From positions 239,897,809-239,961,808 of the forward strand of contig JAUMIR010000002.1 in assembly GCA_030847615.1 (NCBI GenBank): a stretch of 64,000 bases of DNA. The letters run 5' to 3'. Positions 10,346 to 20,989 of the stretch are shown here, one piece after another. The stretch comes from Gambelia wislizenii. Taxonomy: Eukaryota > Chordata > Lepidosauria > Squamata > Crotaphytidae. The notes under the pieces were generated by a model. It searched no databases. It had not been told where the DNA came from and was given only the letters and a program-made list of their open reading frames with translations. How positions within the stretch are numbered: position 1 is the stretch's first letter; each line of letters starts with the position of its first letter. A program made the translations under genes and the position numbers.

Positions 10346-12384
10346 ACAAAGGAATAGTCATTTTCTCCTGCAGTAGGGGAAAAAAAACCCTACGGAAACT
10401 ATTTGTCCTTGTGTGTAAGGATGAATTAGTTAAAGATTTACATCTCTAATACATAGCCACAGAGGCGGAATGGCCAGGGTGTCAGCTTGCCCGATGGCAA
10501 GTGGGCCCTGTGTCCCCCTTAAACATTAGGCCATGTATGTTATATAGCAGGCCTGCACAACTTACGGCCCACTGAAGCCACACTGGTAGGAACCCCCTTT
10601 TATTTCCTGCCTTTCGGACAGAGATTCGACATGAATCGCTGTCTGATAGTACAGGAAGCACAAACCTGATTGGCTGGACAAGCGTGGGGGGCAAGGCTTG
10701 CTAACAGGGGCATCCTCCTGTTGATTTTTCACCTTAGCCTGGCTAGCCACTTGAAGAAGGAAGGGGGGGGGACATTTATTCCCCCCTCCTCTTCTTCTGA
10801 ACAGCTGGCCAAGTGGCTACTGACATTTCCTTCCAGCCTCAGGGCCTGGAAAGACACGCTAGCCCTTGCTAGCTGCTTGGAGATGAAGCCGGGATGGGGG
10901 GAGAAATGCTTTCTGACGGCCTGCAAATAGAAGATTTACATAGGTACATTTCGTGGCCATTCCGACAAACATCTCCCTCCTCCACATTCTCCCCTTTGCA
11001 TCAGGATTTTCTCTCCTACAACTAACGACTCTCCACCCTTCCTCTGGTTCAGGGCCAGTGTGTTTGGGGGAAACCTTCCCGCCTCTCCTGATGCCATCTC
11101 TTAGGTTCTGATTGGTCAATGGTGTCCACCCAAAAAAACAATAATGCTTTTGAAAAAAGCAGCGCCAGCACATACTCGTGCCCCAATGCGGTGGGTGAGA
11201 AGGCATGGTCGGCCCAAGATGTTTGAGACACTGGCTTTGGTTCTTCATCCAATTTTCTCTACACTACAGGGAAAAAACCTCTTCCTTCAAGGAGGCAGAA
11301 AGCTGTGTGGCCATTCCTGAGAATTTTTGCTCCCCGCTTTTTAAACAGCGGCCAAAACAGTAGCACGGTGAGTTCTTTTGAGGTGGAGTTGTTTAAACTG
11401 AACACATCAATTTAGTGCGCATAAACCCATCTGCATCTTGGAAACCATTGTGCCCATCGACGTTAATGCATTAACGTACACAACAACTCTTCTCCATCTC
11501 TTCCCTTTTCATTGTTTGGCACACACGCTGTGCTTGGGTGGTGTCACTTTTTAAAAATTCCCCAGCCTTCCCTCCCAGGGAAAGATTTGTGTGTGTGTGT
11601 GCGTGTGCGCGCCTTTGCATCGGAAGCAAGCTAGGGAGAGAGGAGGGTGAGTGTCTGAGAGGGGGAGCTCCATTTCTCTCCTGGCAACCACTATTTTTAG
11701 ACCCGGTCTGCCACTGCATAGACACATATATGTGTATATATATATGGACTTATATATATTTTGTCCTGTGCTCCAATCATGTGCAAAGGTCCCCACTCTT
11801 GGTCTTCTTTTTTAGCCATTACTGTCACTATATGTGTTGTGCCCATTGGTGGAATTTTTACCCATATGCAGACTTTGATATCTGGCACAGACTGAGACAC
11901 TGGCATTTCTCTGGCACTTCCTATAACATTCTTCCATTTGTTGGCACTCGAACCAAAAGAAGCTGCTCCAAGGAGCTCTCAACATTTCCCAGAACATTCC
12001 TTTCAAGGACCCAGAGCTCTGTCTCATAATAATTTATATTTGCATGGCTTCCTTAGAGTACAGATAAGGGACTGACTGGGTTGCTGAGTGATGGGGAGGG
12101 AGGTGATGGAGACAGGCACACTGTTTACACTTTTGGTGGGGGGATTTAAAAGGCCACTTTAGGTCCTTGGACAAGGTGTAAGATCAATGCATTTCTTGAT
12201 CAAACATCTCCAGACATCACATTCAAGTGGGTTCTGCCACAAGCCAGGATAGTGTCTAAGGCAGCAATTGGCCCTGCCACAGACAGGCAGCCATTTAATA
12301 GAATGTCTAACCACAGGTCTGCATCTGAAGTGTGAAAGAGGATAGGAATAGACAAACGGTTATGCCTTCTACCACATTGGAATT
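10346..12384. other. Mostly unassigned; short simple repeats
   Basis: No coding exon or clear transposon. Near 10550 GGCCTGCACAACTTACGGCCC resembles a hAT-type terminus but no partner end was found. A GT-rich run lies at 11586-11612 and TA-rich runs at 11727-11760. An 18-bp perfect palindrome is listed separately. Confidence 0.35.
11460..11477. other. 18-bp perfect palindrome
   Basis: ACGTTAATGCATTAACGT is its own reverse complement. Its half-site GTTAAT resembles that of HNF1-type homeodomain sites, but the centre is one base longer than the usual 13-bp dyad. No surrounding repeat was recognised. Function unknown. Confidence 0.4.
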
Positions 12385-12515
12385 TTTAATGTTATTTATT
12401 TATTCATTGAATTTAAGGCCCACCTTTCTCCCAGGACTGAATTCAACTTGGGAGACTTTAATCTTTTTCCCACAATGGGACCCAATGTGGCTTACAAAGA
12501 TTTAAAACAAGATTC
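12385..12515 (-). mobile_element. LINE/SINE 3' tail fragment
   Basis: On the minus strand this reads CTGGGAGAAAGGTGGGCC followed by an AAATAAATAA tail, the same tail type as at 39560-39630 on the plus strand. Confidence 0.5.
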
Positions 12516-12654
12516 AATTAAAATCTTATTTTACCAAAAAAAAATAAAAATAAAAAAGAATTAAACAACAATATTCTTTTTTTAAAAAAAACATGGATTA
12601 TGACAGAGCATGGAAAAGTTGTGTTGTTGGACTATGTCAAGGACTGGTGATCCC

Positions 12655-12805
12655 TCTGCTGCCACCAATTGTGAGGGCTTCTACCTATACCAACCACTGC
12701 CACCAACTGTGAGGGCTTTCCCCCCTTCTCCTCAGCTCTGCCACAAATATGAGTACTTCCTCCTGCCCCACCACTGTGGCCACCAACTGTAGGGACCTCC
12801 TAGAG
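12655..12805 (+). repeat. Degenerate minisatellite, about three units
   Basis: Blocks of the type GCCACCAACTGTGAGGG followed by a pyrimidine-rich stretch recur three to four times at uneven spacing. The open frame through it is repeat-derived. Confidence 0.6.
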
Positions 12806-13034
12806 GCCCTCATGGTTCCTGTATGAGAGTTTATTTATTCAACTTTTCAATATGTAGCTTTACCAGAGGCAAATGCATATAATACAATAATAATGATCTA
12901 TTAAACAGAATTTGAACAAAACTTCACAGATTAATTCTCTAATACATCTAAATCACCTTTTTCTCACACCACACTCATCTCCTAGTTGACTCTGACCCTT
13001 ACTCTAACTAGTCTACCTCTACCCCTTATTCTAA

Positions 13035-13623
13035 GGACTTTATCAGATGTACAGAATAAGGCATCATAATGATGCCACATAACCATGAAAGGGTGCACAT
13101 ACCACACAATGTCTTCCTTTCGTGGTTATGTCCCCGTAAAAACCCGTACTTTTTCATTGACGGCTGAAGCTGTCAGCTGATTCCCCCCCCTGGTGTTTTT
13201 TTGCTGACATAGCCAGCATGTGAAACCTTGCATCTTTTTTTTTTTTTTACTCTACTTACCCCGTCAATGGCCAGCCCAGTGCAAACATTTCGGGGTGAGA
13301 TCACAACATCCAGGTAAGTGACACACTTTTTATGACCCTCCCTGGGTTACTTGTAAGTTTTAAAATGTGTTTTGTGCTTTGTGTCACTTTTTAGTGTTAT
13401 TTTTGTTTGTTTAATGGATTTCCTGCATGATGAAGTCTCGCAATATTCTGCAGGATTTCAAAGGAGGAAGTGAACGGAGCTCCGTTCATGTCCTCTTTCA
13501 TTGCTGGGGCTGCCTTTGCCAGGAAAGAAGGTAAGTGCAGGGGGGAGAATTCTTTTGCTGGCATAAAAATGGATTTTTTATGCCAGCAAAAGAATGCTTT
13601 AAGGCGATCATCTGATAAAGTCC
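13035..13623 (+). mobile_element. Harbinger-like MITE, subfamily B
   Basis: Ends GGACTTTATCAGATG and ATCTGATAAAGTCC with TAA on both sides (13032-13034, 13624-13626). Interior blocks (AACATCCAGGTAAGTGACAC near 13305, GACCCTCCCTGGGTTACTTG) match 43893-44471 and, in reverse, 52426-52993 and 57010-57512. Two GTAAGT motifs at 13314 and 13531. No protein. Confidence 0.8.
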
Positions 13624-13626
13624 TAA

Positions 13627-14068
13627 GTCTCCTAAACACTTGAACTCATAAACCTCACTAATTTTTAATCTTGCTAGACTACACTCTCATCCCTGTCCAA
13701 CTATCCTACACCAGCCTTTTCAAAATCCCCTCAGATAGTCCACCGATTACCACTCACTCCTGGCATTCCATTTTCTCACCCACTCTCAACAAATCCTTAC
13801 CTTATAACATCTCCTCCTGCTCACAGCAAACCTGTGAGAGTGGTCAGGCTGAAGGAGAGTGGCTGGGCCCCAAATGACTCCCCAGTGGGGGCTTGAACCT
13901 GGATCTCTGAAGACCTAGTCATGGATTGGCATGAGCCAAAGATGGAAAACATCCATTCTCAGGCTTATTAAAGTTCTGCTGTAGCCTGGGGCAGAGCTTG
14001 GAAGGAACATGTAGCAAGTAACAGCAACATATGTAATGTTTATAACATTAATAGTTAAGAATGTTAAT
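13627..14068. other. No recognisable feature
   Basis: Pyrimidine-rich in its first half; no supported gene or repeat family. Confidence 0.35.
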
Positions 14069-14322
14069 ATAGTAGGACCCCCCCATATCCGCTGATTCAT
14101 TATCCACTGATTCAATTATCCATGGGACACAAAACAGCACACCTACCAGAGTCTTCCTAGAAAATGTGTCCTCTTTAGCCATTTTCTAGATCCTCCAAGG
14201 CAACTGTATGGTATTTTAAACCGGAAGTCCCATTATTTTCAAGGGTGTTCACTATTATCCACAGTTTTTGGTATCCACGTCCCCCTGAACCAATTCCCAG
14301 TGGATACGGGGGTTCTACTGTA
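14069..14322. mobile_element. Tigger-like MITE
   Basis: Ends TAGTAGGACCCCCCCATATCC and GGATACGGGGGTTCTACTGTA are inverted. The interior is collinear with the two halves of 2632-3421. It is a complete but non-coding copy. Confidence 0.75.
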
Positions 14323-14639
14323 ACCTGTAATGGTAATGTTAATAACATAATGGCTAGCAATATCGTTATTTTTGCATTTACTGAGCAACATTACTCATTG
14401 TTTGTTCTTGTTTTTGAGGACAAAATGCTTGTAAGAATTGTTGAGGCTTCCCTCCTCCCAATGTTAGGCCATTTTCTTGCTTTCATTAGATTTTTTTTCC
14501 AAAGGAAAGAAATAAAATGAACGGGAATGTAATGAGTAATCTAATTATTTTGTAACACATAATTTTTTGGGGGAAAATTGAATTAGTGACAATTTGTTTT
14601 GAGTGCTTAAAATAAGTTAGATGAATTATAGCTTATATG

Positions 14640-14835
14640 AGTTATATGAACCTGCCTGAGGCCCATCGTTTAGTCGTACCAACCATTGTAGGTACAGTTG
14701 CTGAATAGACACAATAGGACCTTCTCAATGGATGCCTGTAGGATCATGAACTCCTTCCCTAGAGAGGCTAGAATGGCTCACTATTGACTGTAAATATGAA
14801 TCCCAGAAGAGACAGGATTAAGTCCAGACTATGCT
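14640..14835 (+). mobile_element. Possible L2-like ORF-end fragment
   Basis: Weak peptide similarity to the end of L2-type ORF2 (a frame reading TFSMDAC-x-IMNSLPREAR). No tail follows. It could be chance. Confidence 0.3.
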
Positions 14836-15091
14836 TTGGGCCTCTGGCTAGCACCCTTTCTGTGCTCTAGGGTAACCTGATATTTTCCAGAACTCAGCAG
14901 CTATGAAAAGGCCAAGTGGTATTCTTAGTCACAGGCAGATCCACTGTTGAAAAGATGCTCACTTTCCATTATAAAGAAATTCCCTCATGTGCTTAAGGCC
15001 AGTTCACAGTCCACAGAAAGGGCAGGCTGGTCAATATCAAGAACTAGATTTCTCTTCTTTTTTTATTAACATCAGGTGTGTTTTCATTTGA

Positions 15092-15332
15092 ATGGCGAGT
15101 GTGATGTAGTGGTCTAAGTGTTGGACTGTGATTCTGGAGACCAGGGTTTGAATCCTCACTTGGCTAAATTTGGCAAGTCACATTATCTCAGCCTCAGAGG
15201 AAGGCAAAAGCAAAGGCAAACCCCCTCTGAACAAATCTTCCCCTCAAAAAATGAAGTCAGTTCACCTTATAGATAGGTTCACCTTACAGTCACCATAAAT
15301 CAGAAACAACTTAAAGGCACACAACAAGAACA
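15092..15332 (+). mobile_element. tRNA-derived SINE, nearly full length
   Basis: Has an A-box-like TGATGTAGTGGTCTAAGTG and a B box GGTTTGAATCC, the split RNA polymerase III promoter of tRNA-derived SINEs. Then come CCTCAGAGGAAGGC, GGCAAACCCCCTCTG, a CAGAAACAACTTAAAGGCAC block and the tail ACACAACAAGAAC. It directly precedes a CR1 3' end. It is the reference copy in this window for the SINE family. Confidence 0.88.
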
Positions 15333-15688
15333 TGCTGGGTATGTTTAGCCTGGAGAAGAGAAGGTTAAGAGGTGACATGATAGCCATGTTTAAATATTTG
15401 AGGGGATGTCATACTGAGGATGGAGCAAACTTTTTGGCTGTTCCAGAGACTAGGACATGGAGCAATGGACTCGAACTACAGAAAAGAGATTCCACTTAAA
15501 CATTAGGAAGAAGAGCTTTTCGGCAGTGGAATGCACTGCCTCATCCTGTGGTGGAGTCTCCTTCTTTGGAGGTTTTTAAACAGAGGCTGGCTGGCCATCT
15601 GTCAAGAATGCCTTGATAGAATAGTCCTGCATGGCAGGGGGTTGGACTAGATGGCACTCTTGGTCTCTTCCAACTCTATGATTCTATG
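15333..15688 (+). mobile_element. CR1 LINE 3' end
   Basis: Contains the CR1 ORF2 C-terminal signature (TTTAGCCTGGAGAAGAGAAG, then AGGTGACATGATAGCC), the GTTGGACTAGATGGC block, and the terminal ATTCTATG repeat characteristic of CR1. It is severely 5'-truncated, as most CR1 copies are, and the frame is broken. Confidence 0.92.
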
Positions 15689-15890
15689 TTTTCAGTGGCT
15701 AGAATGTAATCCCAAAGTGAAACCCAAGTGCAGTGACTGGAGCAGGTGGGAAGGGGCCTTGGCAATTGGATGCTTTATTAGTGTGTACAGTAAATTTTAA
15801 ACTTCAAATTTCTATCTGTATGTGTGTGGTGGTGGTGGTAATTGGAAGTTTAATTTTTTTTATTTATATCTGTCTATTTATTTCTTTATA

Positions 15891-16112
15891 CAGGTCAACC
15901 CCTGTACCCATGGGGGAATATGTTCCAAGACACCCATGAATACCTGAAACTGTGGATAATAGAGAACCTTATTATTTTCAATGAGATGAAACGGCAAATT
16001 TGACCATAGAATCATACTCAAGTGCCTAGAAATGCCTAGAGAGAACATATATTCTTGGACATGGATAAGTGAAACTGTGGATACCAAATCTGTGGATATG
16101 AGGGATGACTGT
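15891..16112. mobile_element. Tigger-like MITE
   Basis: Ends CAGGTCAACCCCTGTACCC and GATATGAGGGATGACTG, flanked by TA. The interior contains CCTGAAACTGTGGATAAT, shared with the copy at 62832-63060. Non-coding. Confidence 0.72.
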
Positions 16113-16320
16113 ATATTTTTGTAATATTCGTTAGAAAAACTAAAAAGATATTACAATTCATTAGCAAAATCAAAAATTCAAGTAAATTAATCAATCAAAT
16201 ATATTGGTTTTATTAGCGTGAATAGCTTCCCCACTGTAGAAAAATAGTGTTCAAGCCACTGGAAAGCAGTTTACCTGCCAACATAGCATTGCTTACTCTC
16301 TTGCAAAGCTACTCCTATAT

Positions 16321-16452
16321 GTGAAGTCGAAAGTTTTCACGGCCGGCATCCACAGATTTCTCTGAAGATGCCAGCCAAGATGCAGGTGAAACGTCATAAA
16401 GAAACTATTCCAGAACACGGCCTCACAGCCCGGAAAAAAAAACAAGGAAAAA
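16321..16452 (+). mobile_element. Short retroposed element, hammerhead-like motif (copy 2)
   Basis: The element starts GTGAAGTCGAAAGTTTTCAC and ends in an A-rich AAGGAAAAA. It is flanked by 12-bp direct repeats CTACTCCTATAT (16309-16320) and CTACTCATATAT (16453-16464), one mismatch apart, as expected for target-primed insertion. At 16362-16395 it has CTGAAGA, a stem-forming segment, GAAA and CGTC in hammerhead order. The same family occurs at 38154-38434 with an additional inverted body. A Penelope-like origin is an inference. Confidence 0.65.
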
Positions 16453-16677
16453 CTACTCATATATATTGGAGGACATCTCAAAAATGATAATCTATTCTGA
16501 TAAGTTCTGCACTGATGGTTTATCTGTTAATGTAGTAGTGACATCTCAGCAGAAACTGATGAGGGTGGCCCATCACTCAAAGAGAGGAAAGGCATCACCA
16601 ACAAAAGAGGACAGAGGTTGTCATATTATCTGCACTTCCTGATGTGTAGGTTTCAGTGCAATAAGAGAAAAAGTACT

Positions 16678-16972
16678 ACAGGTCATTCGCTATATCCTCA
16701 GGGGATATGTTCCCAGAATTACTGTGAGTACTTGAAAGCACAGGCAATAGCAAACCCCTTAGGATTGTGCTGGAGGACCTAGGAAATACCTAGAAAAGCC
16801 ACCTCTCTAGACATCTCCAGCAGGACTCTATGGTAACTTCTGTAGGAAGTTACCATAGGATCGCACTGGAGGACCTAGAAAATGCCAAGAGAGACCATAT
16901 TTTTTGGATGACGGGTAATTGAAACCATGGGTACCAATCCCATACGTATGGGGAGGGGCAACCTGTATAATT
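16678..16972. mobile_element. Tigger-like MITE with internal duplication
   Basis: Ends CAGGTCATTCGCTATATCC and ATGGGGAGGGGCAACCTGTA. The block GGAGGACCTAG occurs twice (16770s and 16870s), and a 13-bp perfect stem with a 5-nt loop lies at 16828-16858. Non-coding. Confidence 0.65.
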
Positions 16973-17136
16973 TAAATAGAAATGCATCCCCTGAGGATGA
17001 GGCTGTGACCAGGGGCCCCTGTGCCTGCTCATCCTGTTGTCCTGATTGTGAATGAGCAACGTCAAGGCCCTTCGCTAGTCTTCCATTTTGTTTAAAGTTT
17101 AATGAACTGGACTTGAACCAGACATCCCTTCAGAGG

Positions 17137-17521
17137 CTCCAGCCAACTGTCATCAACTCCCTTCAAGGAGAGTGCTGCTAACCATTCAGACAGAGGGCTG
17201 ACCCTCTAGTCTAAAGAGAAAGAACCCTAAGAAAGGAGAGGAGGGAGGGGACTTAAGTCTGCCCACAGCGAGGACCACTGTACTGAACTTTAGTTCTACT
17301 TAACTTCTGTCACTGCTTCTAAATTGACATCAGTACTTATAAATTATGGAGCCAATGTGGTGTAGTGGTTTCAGTTTTGGGTCTACCTCTCTGGAGACCA
17401 GGGTTTGAATCCTCACTCAGCCATGAAAACCCACTGGGTGACCTTGGGTAAGCAACAAACTCTCAGCCTCAGAAAACCCATGAGTTTTGAGTGGAAGGGA
17501 GTTGATGACAGTTGGCTGGAG
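17137..17521. repeat. Perfect 27-bp inverted repeat, 331-bp spacer
   Basis: Left arm 17137-17163 and right arm 17495-17521 are exact reverse complements, containing CCAACTGTCATCAACTCCC and its inverse. Homology does not extend on either side. The left arm lies in a stretch with a B-box-like sequence on the minus strand; the right arm lies just past the break in the SINE at 17345. Confidence 0.85.
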
Positions 17522-17842
17522 TGGAAGGCACTGTATGTGTGTGCTGTATGAGAGGCTTGGGTGAGGTAAAATGGCGTTCAATGGTTACTAATTTGGAATA
17601 GAGGAGTGAGTGGACAACGAGCAACTGAGGCTGAGAAATAAGGAATGACATTATAAAGATATAAATACTGATTAAAACAAAAGATTCCACCCCGAAGTAT
17701 GTTTATTCCTTTTAATGAATTGTCCTTTGTTGTTAATACAAATACAGACTCTGGCTTATTAATACAGAATAAAGATAATTTAAGGTTTTACTTAGGATTG
17801 CCATAAGTCAGAAACAACTTGAAGGCACACAACAAGAAGAAA
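17345..17842 (+). mobile_element. tRNA-derived SINE split by about 300 bp
   Basis: The head (GGTGTAGTGGTTTCAG, GGGTTTGAATCCTCACTCAG, CCTTGGGTAAG) runs to about 17480 and the 3' part (TTGCCATAAGTCAGAAACAA, CTTGAAGGCACACAACAAG) resumes at about 17795. The middle block with GGCAAAGGCAAACCCC is missing and replaced by about 310 bp of other sequence. Identity of the insert is unknown. Confidence 0.75.
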
Positions 17843-19185
17843 CAACCTATAAATTAGCACACGTGTATGAGAACCTCTGACCTCTTTTTGTTCTCTGACT
17901 GTCCTGCAAATAGCAGACTGTTCTCTGTAAAGTAGGACATGTGGTCAACCTAGCAACCTAGCAAACCATGGATATCTGCTGCATGGGGGTGAGGGGGGTT
18001 AACACTACACAATGATATATTGCTATGATTCCACTTCAACTGCCAAGGTTCCACCAGGGGTATAATTAGGGGGGGGGGGCAAAATGAGGGCATCCTCTCA
18101 AATAAGGATTCTGCCCCCTCAAGAAATTTTTCTTCAGTCCCCACATTTCCAGCATTGCAGTAACTTAAAACATCAGTTGAAGATTTGTAAGTACAGTTTG
18201 GGCATTCAAAGAAAGAGGACAGGCAAAGTGACTAAGGGAATGAGAACACAACAAATAGAAGAGTTCTGGGTGTCCCCACAGCTTTCCCCCTTGGTCCCCC
18301 CTAACCAGCAGCCTTAATTGAACCCCCAAGCCAGGCAGGCAGGAAAGCAGTCTGGCCGGCCAGTGCAGGAGGAATGCAGTCCTGGCCAGAGCATATGGGC
18401 AGTACAGTTGAAGTTTCACACTTAAATCACAGTGTGACGTAAGTGGGAAAGGAGGCCATTAATGGATTTTCCTAGTTAAAATAAAGAATTGCTTTTACAA
18501 CCATCTCCCACAGGACAAGAACCAAAGAGCAACAGCATCATGCAGTAAGGCACAACGGAAGGTGCTCCTATCTGGCTGCACTTCTACTTTACCTGCCTCA
18601 TGTGATAAGCCTCCAAGAGTTCCACTTGCCTGCCATAAGTAGACCCAGTTTCTCTTCCTACCCAGGTGACCACTGTGATTCTCATCATATCTCCCCTCCC
18701 TCCCTCCCTCCCCTCCCTCCCTCCCTCCTTTCCACATAGGGCTCCCACCCACTGTGTTCCCTCCTCCGCTGGTTCACCAAGAAGCTTTCATGATGTAAGT
18801 GACAACAAAGAAGTGAGTTCTAGGAAGGACAAGATGCCTCCAGGAAGATAAGGACAAAGGCTTGTTCCCAAAGCTTGACAGAGAAAGCCCTGACAACCGT
18901 AGTATTTTCTGTCTCCCCTCCCCAGAGCCCAGATGTTCCCGGACAGCTTGACAGAATCAGCAGTTCTGTGCAAAATAAACACTCCAGCCAGAAAGTGCCG
19001 AGATCAGCAATTCTTCAGATGAGCTCTGTAGGCTCACCCTTTGTCTACCAAGATTGCTGTGAATAGAGGAGAGGGTGGCCTCAAATGAGAAGGATGATGC
19101 TGTGGTCGCCAGCAAAAGGGAAATGGAATTAGCAACGGCTTCCCTACTACTGCCACTATCTGAATGCTCTGGTGAAAGTCACAGT
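17843..19185. other. Unassigned, with a (CCCT)n microsatellite
   Basis: No gene identified. At 18694-18729 there is a run of CCCT units; its complement is G-rich and could form quadruplexes. Short frames here have no recognisable similarity. Confidence 0.4.
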
Positions 19186-19406
19186 GGAGATTATCATACT
19201 ACACTGCTATAGTGCTATTATTCCACTTTGACTGCTATGGCCTCCTTTGGCACCCTGGAATTTGCAGTTTAGGGAGGGGCATTTAGCATTCTCAGCCAGA
19301 GAGCTCTTAGGCCTCCCTAAACTACAAAGCCCAGAACTTCACAGGAGGCAGCCATAGCAGTTAAAGTGGAATAATAGCATTATAGCAATGTAATGTGATA
19401 AAGTCA
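19186..19406. mobile_element. Palindromic MITE (GTAGTTTAG family)
   Basis: Ends GGAGATTATCATACTACACTG and GTAATGTGATAAAGTC are imperfect inverted repeats. Arms ATTCCACTTTGACTGCTATG and GCAGTTAAAGTGGAATAATA mirror each other. Same family as 43674-43892. Confidence 0.78.
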
Positions 19407-19465
19407 CATTGGCAGGGGGTAGGGTTTCTATCTTTTTTTGGCACCTGTTGAGGCCGTTTTAGAGG

Positions 19466-19695
19466 AGGGTACAGTTTTCATGCACAAAACCCCAGGTTGA
19501 ATCCCCAGCACTGGGTTGGGAAACACCTCTGCCCAGTGAAGACTGGTGACTCCACTGTAGATTAGTCCAAACTTTAAAGGAGCTCTCTACAATGCTGAAC
19601 CTATTGAGGGGAACATATTTTGCTCTACTGACAGTAGAGACACCAGCCTCTACTGGCCCTACCTTGGGAGACAGTGCCAGTCAGTGTCAACAATA
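19466..19695 (+). mobile_element. Second SINE-like family, fragment
   Basis: CAGGTTGAATCCCCAGCA resembles a B box, and GTGCCAGTCAGTGTCAACAA occurs downstream, an arrangement typical of another squamate tRNA-derived SINE. Divergent and without a clear tail. Confidence 0.45.
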
Positions 19696-20075
19696 CTGTT
19701 TCACCACCTTTGGCTTGCCATGGTGTGAGGCAGCTGACCCTCCAGAGCACTGGTGACAGTGTTGTGAGGATGCAGATGTAATCTTCCTCTAAAAGATCTT
19801 CACATGTAGAAAGCCAGCATGCAAAGTCAAGCTTAAGCCTTGTGTTGATATCCAGTTTTCTACTTTGTAGAGAGCATTGAGTACCAGAGCTTGGAAAAAT
19901 TACTTCTTCAGACTACAACTTCCAGAATCTCCCAGCTGATAGCCATGGTGGCTCAGGGATTCTGAAAAATGTAGAAAACTAACTTTTCTGAGCTCTGAGA
20001 ATCAACCCTAAACCTACAGTCTGAAGCAGTACAAGCCATGAACCAGTTTACCACTTCATCTGCTTTTAGTATAGT

Positions 20076-20800
20076 TGTTACCCGAATTGTTGGGGGTCAG
20101 TGGGGGACACACTCATGACACTAAAATTACAATATTATTTGGGGGGATTACAATTAATTCAAACCAATTGGTGCAAGAGGCTGGGTAACTTGTGGGACCT
20201 TTGCACCTGTGTAAACTAGTACTCACTGTAGAGACTCTGAGTTTAAAGTAAATAAAGTGGTTTTAATTGGAAAATATACACAGAAGTGTTCACACATGCA
20301 CTTATGCTCACAAGATAACAACACAAGGTGAATGAAGAATTAAGGCAGAAATATTTGGATAGAGGAAGAGATTAGGGGATATCTGGGCTATAATTACCAG
20401 TCCTGAAGAGCAGAGGTTTGGGGTAGCAAAGAAAACTCAGACAAGAATGTGAGGACGCCACAGCAGTCCAACAGAGTGACAGTGTATGGAGATCTGTGCA
20501 CACTTGGCTATTGTTTGGGGGTAATATTTTATACCTAATTTCATATCCTAAAGGGGTGTTTGAGTGTAGAACAAATGCTCGGATGGGTTGTTTGATCAAA
20601 GGAAACTCCAATTTCATCAATTGCTGCTAATAGCTGAGATATTAAGGTTGATAGGTTTATGGCAGCCTCCTTACTGTGGGAGAGGAAAGATGTGAGGGAA
20701 GAGATTTGCAAGGATAATGGGTATTCTAGTCACCGTTTGTTTGTGGATATGATCACTGCCAGGAGCATTCAGGAAGGGATTAGCACATTCCACCTTGATG
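20076..20800 (-). repeat. Decayed LTR-like repeat, copy 3 (longest)
   Basis: On the minus strand: TTTAGGATATGAAATTAGG, TATA-like TATAAAATATT, a poly-A-signal-like CCAATTAAAAC, CCCCCCAAATAAT and an end at GGGTAACA (plus strand 20076). This order is collinear with copy 1. The upstream boundary near 20800 is uncertain and no target duplication was found. Superfamily unknown. Confidence 0.5.
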
Positions 20801-20989
20801 ACAGTGATAACTAAGGAGCTCCACTTACTCCTGTCTTGGACATGTTTGTTGGGAATGTCTAAAGACTTATCAGAAGAACCTCAATTAATGTTTCTTTCCC
20901 GACATATTTTGTGGTGTTTTTCTGTCAGCAAACAACAACAACAACAACAAATCTTTTTCTATCAGACCTACCTGTAGTTGTGAGAAAAG

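Noticed and set aside
11538..12029. A 163-residue frame
   Set aside because: Passes through GT and TA repeats; no domain, signal peptide or splice context that I can support.
15092..15332. A possible tRNA gene because of A- and B-box-like sequences
   Set aside because: No acceptor stem or cloverleaf; the sequence continues into the SINE body and tail, and eight or more related copies exist in the window.
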